Made by a program: the position numbers and the translations under genes
Assembly (NCBI GenBank): GCA_963169105.1
Contig: OY720635.1
Location: 154,829,645-154,893,644 of the forward strand
DNA length: 64,000 nucleotides
Source of the DNA: Ceriagrion tenellum
Taxonomy: Eukaryota > Arthropoda > Insecta > Odonata > Coenagrionidae
Direction: 5' to 3'
Part shown: piece after piece, positions 60,901-64,000 of the stretch
Layout of the letters: the number at the start of each line of letters is the position of its first letter
Numbering within the stretch: position 1 is the first letter of the stretch
Notes under the pieces: generated by a model
Databases searched by the model: none
Told to the model about the DNA's origin: nothing
The model's input: only the letters and a program-made list of their open reading frames with translations

Positions 60901-62569
60901 TCGCCATCACATCGTTGATGGTCAAAGCCATCGATTACGATTGCGATTATAGGAGCCATGGAACAAGCCAGGCCACCGGGAGAATTGGCTATCCCCCCAA
61001 TGCCGGAGTTGGGCCGTGATATCCTTGCGGGATAGACAATGCCTGGTCGTCTGAATGTCACGCGGGTAAGCCAAGGCCAAGGCGCCGTTCGCTTGCTCAC
61101 CGTGTCTCGTGGCCGTGGCCGCAGTGACGCCGGACTGGGGGGCGTGCTGTTGCTCGAGAGTGGCGGCAGACGGCGCTTGCTGCTGTTGCTGTGGCGACTG
61201 CGTCATGGCGGCGGGGTGGGCGGAGGGTAGGAGGAGGGGCGAGGGGGGGCGCGGGGGTGAGGGGCAGGACACGTTCCGCACGGCCCCTAGGCCTCCCCTG
61301 CCGGCCAGGGCGAGCACGGCCTCCGCCGTGGCCACCACGTCACCGCCGCCGAACGACCCGTCGCTGCCCTGGTGCGAAAGCAGCGACACCAGCGCCGCGC
61401 TGCGGTTCCACGACGTACCGCCTGATTGGTTCTCAGAGGCCACGTGGTTCCATGACGGCTCCTCCTCCCACGTGGAGATCAGCGCCTGAGCGGTGGCGAG
61501 AACATGTGCGGAAAGAAGAGAGAAAGATCTCAGTGCCTGCGATGCGAATGAGATGGGCCAGTGAAGCTAAATAGGAAAAAATATCGGATTGTCGATATAT
61601 TGATATTTTAGGAGCACATCTAGAAGGGCTGCTTTTTCCTGCATCCGAGATCGCGAGGACGATCACCAATCACAACAGAGGTCGCCAAGACAGAGTGCGT
61701 TTAAGCTTGAGTTCTCGTACACCATTGCAAACATCTTTTTCCGCGCTAAAACTTTCGATTTGGAGCATTGGGCGAGCTAATACTGAATAAAATAGCATTG
61801 GTTATTGGTTGATCACGTCCTGAAATGAAATAAATAGTTTGCTTTTGTCTTCTGTCCCCACTTATTTCTGCCGCAAGGATAAAAACGTCAATGACGACCC
61901 CGGCCGCAGCGGCAATGGGACGTAAAATCGAATTCATGAACATTATTTACAAATATAGTAATGCCCGCTCTGGGATCTAAGTACTCAGTTAAATATTAAG
62001 GAAAAGCGTATTTTCTAGCTTTCCTTTAATGGTAGGCCATGCATCGATTATACATTAGTTTTTAAACAATAGAGCTTTACGACTTCGTGATCGAAAGCGC
62101 TACAACAAGAGGAAACATTTTATTGCACACTATTCTCTGAAATTATAGTGTACGCATTTTGAAATTGACGTATGCACTTATGTTTTGATAAATTACTGGA
62201 AAAATGTAAACTTCTAACTTCCAAAACAAATGTTTCACGGGAGCATTAGTCAAATGGTTCATGCAAGGAGACAGATATCCAGTAAAATTTAATTTGCCAG
62301 GAATTTTTTTATGTGAAAATGTGAATTATTTCAAAAACTATTCACGTGCATGTGGATGGTGGGTTTGGTTTGTTGGCGGGGTGGATGGGAGAGAGTGGAA
62401 CTCACTTGTAGGGCGAGGGCCGTTGCCCTCATGCGGGAGCCGAAGGAGCCATCAGAGGCCTGGAGGCGGGCAAGGCTGCGGGCGGGCCTTTTCACGTAGT
62501 GCTCGAGGTTGCGGTTGCGGTGTTCCCGCACAATGCAGTCCAAGGCGAGAAGGACGGTCGCCAGCGTCT
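48914..62569 (-). CDS. CG3556: CG3556-like protein: transcobalamin/intrinsic-factor-type barrel plus DUF4430, partial (5' end outside window)
   Basis: Exons 62406-62569, 61101-61485, 58457-58757, 50689-50843 and 48914-48975; all junctions are GT-AG with matching phases. The first two encode an alpha/alpha-barrel with DGSFG and TALALQAL repeats (LQASDGSFGSRMRATALALQ; LLSHQGSDGSFGGGDVV). The last three encode the beta domain (DUF4430: YTLWVGPNISESLSL; WPNGHYIHTI; CYWLLYRL; DGDHFLFWYKKL-stop). This order is that of vertebrate cobalamin carriers and of the Drosophila protein CG3556, whose sequence I recognise. Insects are not known to need cobalamin, so the ligand is unknown. Such proteins are usually secreted, but the N-terminus with any signal peptide is off the window. 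Confidence 0.9.
50689..50843 (-). CDS. CG3556: CG3556-like exon D (DUF4430 core)
   Basis: 155 nt after tccctaaaag; donor gtgagt. Encodes FASSTWPNGHYIHTIHNL, then PRAHCYWLLYRLATLPDPMD. WPNGHYxHT and YWLLYRL are hallmark strings of the CG3556 family. The 7.6-kb intron upstream in transcript sense holds the Tigger element and a LINE. Confidence 0.9.
51990..53616 (+). pseudogene. Tigger transposase, interrupted by a SINE and two stops
   Basis: N-terminal CENP-B-type helix-turn-helix (LREKVQVLEHADEEKSGVHK, HFGVSKTQIANILKQKE); second helix-turn-helix region (NNLPISGPLLQEKALEVA; FKASNRWLEKFRLRHN); DDE-type core with YNADETGLFFRALPNK (first Asp), LFLDNAPCHPDL (second Asp) and LQPMDQGIIKNFK (third Asp); acidic C-terminus. 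Breaks: SINE at 52187-52380, TGA at 52902-52904, TAA at 53350-53352. The three catalytic aspartates survive, so the copy is fairly young. Confidence 0.9.
52187..52380 (+). mobile_element. tRNA-derived SINE inserted in the Tigger transposase gene
   Basis: Begins GTCGGCCCCGGTGGCAGCGG, has B box GGTTCGAGTCCCGCC, shares the body (CACTCAGGACATGG, CCGATGTAATAGGCCTTGGT) and ends in an A/T-rich (ATAAA)n tail. It interrupts the transposase frame. Target duplications are not clear; AAAACG occurs on both sides but not tightly against the ends. Confidence 0.88.
54041..54076. repeat. 14-bp perfect hairpin next to the Tigger element
   Basis: TGTTCAATGTCATC at 54041-54054 and its exact complement at 54063-54076 around an 8-nt loop, 29 bp outside the Tigger right end. 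No flanking features identify it. Confidence 0.7.
54530..56835 (+). mobile_element. 5'-truncated LINE of the Jockey/CR1 group
   Basis: Open coding sense can be followed upstream of 54611 (AAQWRILDSIIGGK) to about 54530, then fades, so the 5' end, including the endonuclease, is missing. The 3' end is GGAATAAAG followed by (ATT)n at 56814-56834. Flanking duplications were not resolved. Lies in the same intron as the Tigger element. Confidence 0.82.
54611..56398 (+). CDS. LINE reverse transcriptase, open 595-codon frame
   Basis: RT motifs in order: LKTAIVVPIFKKGDKMDINN, YRPISLLSVFSKIIEK (motif 1), QFGFLSGKSTEDAL, GLFVDITKAFDSVNH (motif A), CGVPQGSVLGPILFLIYVN (motif B), TSFADDTALSYS (motif C, FADD) and IKYLGLYIDQNFKWKIHI (motif E region). 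No stop or frameshift across the whole RT and C-terminal region, so it is recent. There is no upstream endonuclease; no true start codon is implied by the coordinate. Belongs to the Jockey/CR1/L2 assemblage, exact clade not determined. Confidence 0.88.
   Translation: MDSIIGGKRRNENLLTIKASNGTIVTECQDIVNEFSCHFGKVIESLDQNTHLQDNMDEYLKIFPSINLRDSLFFVPTNEKEISNIIKELKPKKSKGIDSISVYVIKAINENISPVLAYIVNLSMHTGIFPSQLKTAIVVPIFKKGDKMDINNYRPISLLSVFSKIIEKVTKIRLLNYLNKHSFFNNNQFGFLSGKSTEDALLKFCSDLNDGLNKNCKVAGLFVDITKAFDSVNHKILMKQLWETGIRGVAYDWFKSYLCDRYQCVRLQNYYSEKIQLTCGVPQGSVLGPILFLIYVNSLCGGRFKGELTSFADDTALSYSANCIDDLYEQMQSDLKTLRVWFSANCMLLSSKTKYVVFSTSKTIFNKNKLYYQCVNCVKRDVIFCEKCILIEQVSQIKYLGLYIDQNFKWKIHINKLKSEMISMVRKFYFLRYICPEKVLRMVYYALVNSRLQYGITCWGGAYFTTIKPLLVAQKRVVRVITWSSRKSHAFPLFRKLNILPLRHLFIYKVLRVFYNRGGEKAKPKKYFIRLETGFKILRPKNEIFRHSYLYLGPKLFRTLPKDVAKKDTESGFASAVKKWLLCHEEVETLFQKIV
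56836..60710. other. CG3556-like introns around exon C, nothing else recognised
   Basis: Outside exon C (58457-58757) I recognise no feature. The stretches 48976-50688, 54077-54529 and 61486-62405 in the same gene are also empty of features I can support. Confidence 0.5.
58457..58757 (-). CDS. CG3556: CG3556-like exon C (start of DUF4430 domain)
   Basis: 301 nt after gatttcag; donor gtgagt. The first part is a Ser/Ala/Gly-rich linker. The rest, DAVVTYTLWVGPNISESLSL, then LKAQKNSSFYSVMAEAAQRD, is the opening of the DUF4430 beta domain. N-glycosylation sequons (NIS, NSS) are present, as expected of a secreted protein. Confidence 0.9.
60711..60870 (+). repeat. Degenerate tandem repeat (about 21-bp unit)
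   Basis: About seven imperfect copies of a unit like TTGACCATCGACAATCGA (TTGACCTTCGACTATCAA, TTGACCAACGATAATCGA, GCGACCATCAGCAATCGA, and so on). Lies in the intron between exons B and C of the CG3556-like gene, 230 bp downstream of exon B in transcript sense. Confidence 0.8.
61101..61485 (-). CDS. CG3556: CG3556-like exon B (barrel plus low-complexity linker)
   Basis: 385 nt after gccaccgctcag; donor gtgagc. The first two thirds encode ALISTWEEEPSWNHVASEN, NRSAALVSLLSHQGSDGSFG and AEAVLALAGRGGLGAVRNV, the last barrel repeats. The remainder is a linker rich in Pro, Ala and Gln (PSPPRPPSPLLLPS; QSPQQQQQAPSAA), longer than in the CG3556 protein I remember. Strikingly GC- and CpG-rich in an AT-rich region. 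Confidence 0.85.
62406..62569 (-). CDS. CG3556: CG3556-like exon A (barrel)
   Basis: Encodes ETLATVLLALDCIVREHRN, then LEHYVKRPARSLARLQASDG and SFGSRMRATALALQ; acceptor ctccgttccag, donor gtgagt. Begins in phase 1, so at least one more upstream exon exists. No convincing one was found in 62570-64000. GC-rich compared with its surroundings. Confidence 0.88.
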
Positions 62570-64000
62570 CTGGAACGGAGAAAATTGGAAGGGAGGAGTG
62601 CAGGTGTGAGAGAGAGAGGGAGATATGTATACACATTCAGCGGGTTTGTCTGATGGAGCTCGGAGTTGAATTGAGTTCCATGTATGACGTCAAGCGGAGG
62701 GATTACTTTCCGATCGTTAACTGTTAAATTTATCCACCTGGGACCTCTAATAGGTTCTCTCATGAATATGCACAATTAAAGTAGTTCGAGCGAAATATCA
62801 TTTTACTTAGAAATCAATGAATTTGGTCTCATTTTGAAGAAGAAAAATATCTCACCCTTCTAATGACACAAAAAATTTTACCCCTTACCATATTACTTTC
62901 GGAGATATTTGCCAAAAAATAACAGCCCTTTTACATAGGAAATAGTACGAATATGCACTCCAGAGAGACATTATTTATAAAATGAGGTATTTCTAACACT
63001 TAGATGTAGGGAAACTAACAGCGTTTGTATGTTTTCTCTACTATATTTGAAAGTTAATCATATTTTCACCGTAGTAGGTTCTTCGGTATCACAAAAAACT
63101 TTCCGTTTTGAAGTAGTTTCGAACGCACCGCGCGAAAAATATGATTCAAGTTAAAGACTTATTTAGATATTTTCATTTAATTACTTACAATTTCTGTCAT
63201 ATAAAAATATATCATTGCACCATTAATAATGCAATATTTAATTGATGTGTCCTACAGCTGGTGAAATTAAAACGTATAATTCGAATATGGTTTCTATTAT
63301 GACAAGGGAACTATCTTGCTCGGACTACCTTAAGTACTAACAATTATAATAATAAAGTAACTAATACTTAACAAGAAAGGATAAACATGACGTTAATAAT
63401 TGCGAAGAATAAGAAAGAGTTAGTCAAGTTAAAGACTTATTTAGATATTTTCAATTACTTACAATTTCTGTCATATAAAACTATATTATTGCACAAATAA
63501 TAGGCTGAAATAGTTAGGACATGTAAAAAGGATGGGAATTGACAGCTCCCCTAGAAAGGAACATGAAATGAAAATGCAACGGAAATGGCCGTGAGGAACA
63601 CCCCGCGTTGGATGGGCGAAAGGAGTGGAAGAGAGAAACGGAAGGAGGATTGAAGAATAGTGAGAAAAGAGAAATGTTGGGAGGGCAGAGAAAAAGAGAA
63701 AGGCAGACCAAGGTGTATAAAGTAGACCCTGACTGTGGCTGGAAGTTGAATTAGTCCATAATGAACGATTACATAACCAGAAATTATTTTAATTTGAAGT
63801 GGTAACAGTACTATAAATGCTGAAGATCATGCTGTATGCGAATTTTCATTGCTATAGAAAGGAAAATTCTAAATGTAATATTTAGTAATAGGTCTTATTG
63901 ACAAAAATCGCTGAATGGCTAGGGCTAGCACGTAAGCAGAGCATAAAAATAGCTCCAAATATTTTTTAGATGTAGATTTTAGATAAGTTAACTCGGTACT
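62570..64000. other. Right edge, presumed intron of the CG3556-like gene
   Basis: Exon A begins in phase 1, so upstream exons must exist, but no acceptor-exon-donor unit with a barrel-like peptide was found here. They probably lie beyond the window. Confidence 0.5.

Noticed and set aside
61191..61574. Long plus-strand open frames opposite CG3556-like exon B
   Set aside because: GC-rich antisense shadows of the exon; composition is dominated by Arg and Gly from the complementary codons.
1..64000. Bacterial-type systems such as operons, CRISPR arrays or integrons
   Set aside because: Introns, SINEs, LINEs and insect gene families show this is a eukaryotic chromosome; no array of equal spacers is present.

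Overview
This is a eukaryotic, AT-rich window, almost certainly from an arthropod and most likely an insect. The evidence is GT-AG introns, long introns filled with transposons, and two host genes whose closest relatives I recognise are insect proteins: the catalytic gamma subunit of phosphorylase kinase and a CG3556-type transcobalamin/intrinsic-factor-like protein. I cannot name the species.

Host genes, both on the minus strand. (1) PhKgamma: start codon at 40499, last exon inside the window at 1769-1927, and the 3' end lies beyond the left edge. Its exons are 40408-40499, 40156-40328, 39954-40074, 39687-39850, then either 35653-35743 or 29782-29872 (mutually exclusive by phase), a 30-nt microexon 29063-29092, 23911-24017, 15629-15726, a likely 75-nt cassette 6588-6662, and 1769-1927. 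(2) A CG3556-like gene: exons 62406-62569, 61101-61485, 58457-58757, 50689-50843 and 48914-48975 with the stop codon; its 5' end lies beyond the right edge. About 8.4 kb (40500-48908) separates the genes, and I find no gene there.

Mobile DNA. An almost intact three-exon hAT element with 8-bp target duplication (10101-12956); a pogo-type element (16433-23769) carrying a 5.2-kb non-LTR retrotransposon and a SINE; a piggyBac transposase relic (26731-28270) split by a hAT MITE (27397-27804); a 389-bp MITE (28530-28918); a Tigger/pogo element (51186-54010) with a SINE inside its open reading frame; a 5'-truncated LINE with an open reverse transcriptase frame (54530-56835); three tRNA-derived SINEs; a tRNA-cargo repeat family; and four fold-back repeats that share one hinge motif.

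The most interesting features are in PhKgamma. One of two equal-length exons supplies the activation segment. The codon split across the junction becomes Asp or Glu at the position of the conserved acidic residue that makes this kinase constitutively active, and both exons sit behind strong CU tracts. A possible cassette exon adds an R-R-R-L-S sequence, a protein kinase A consensus, just after the kinase domain.
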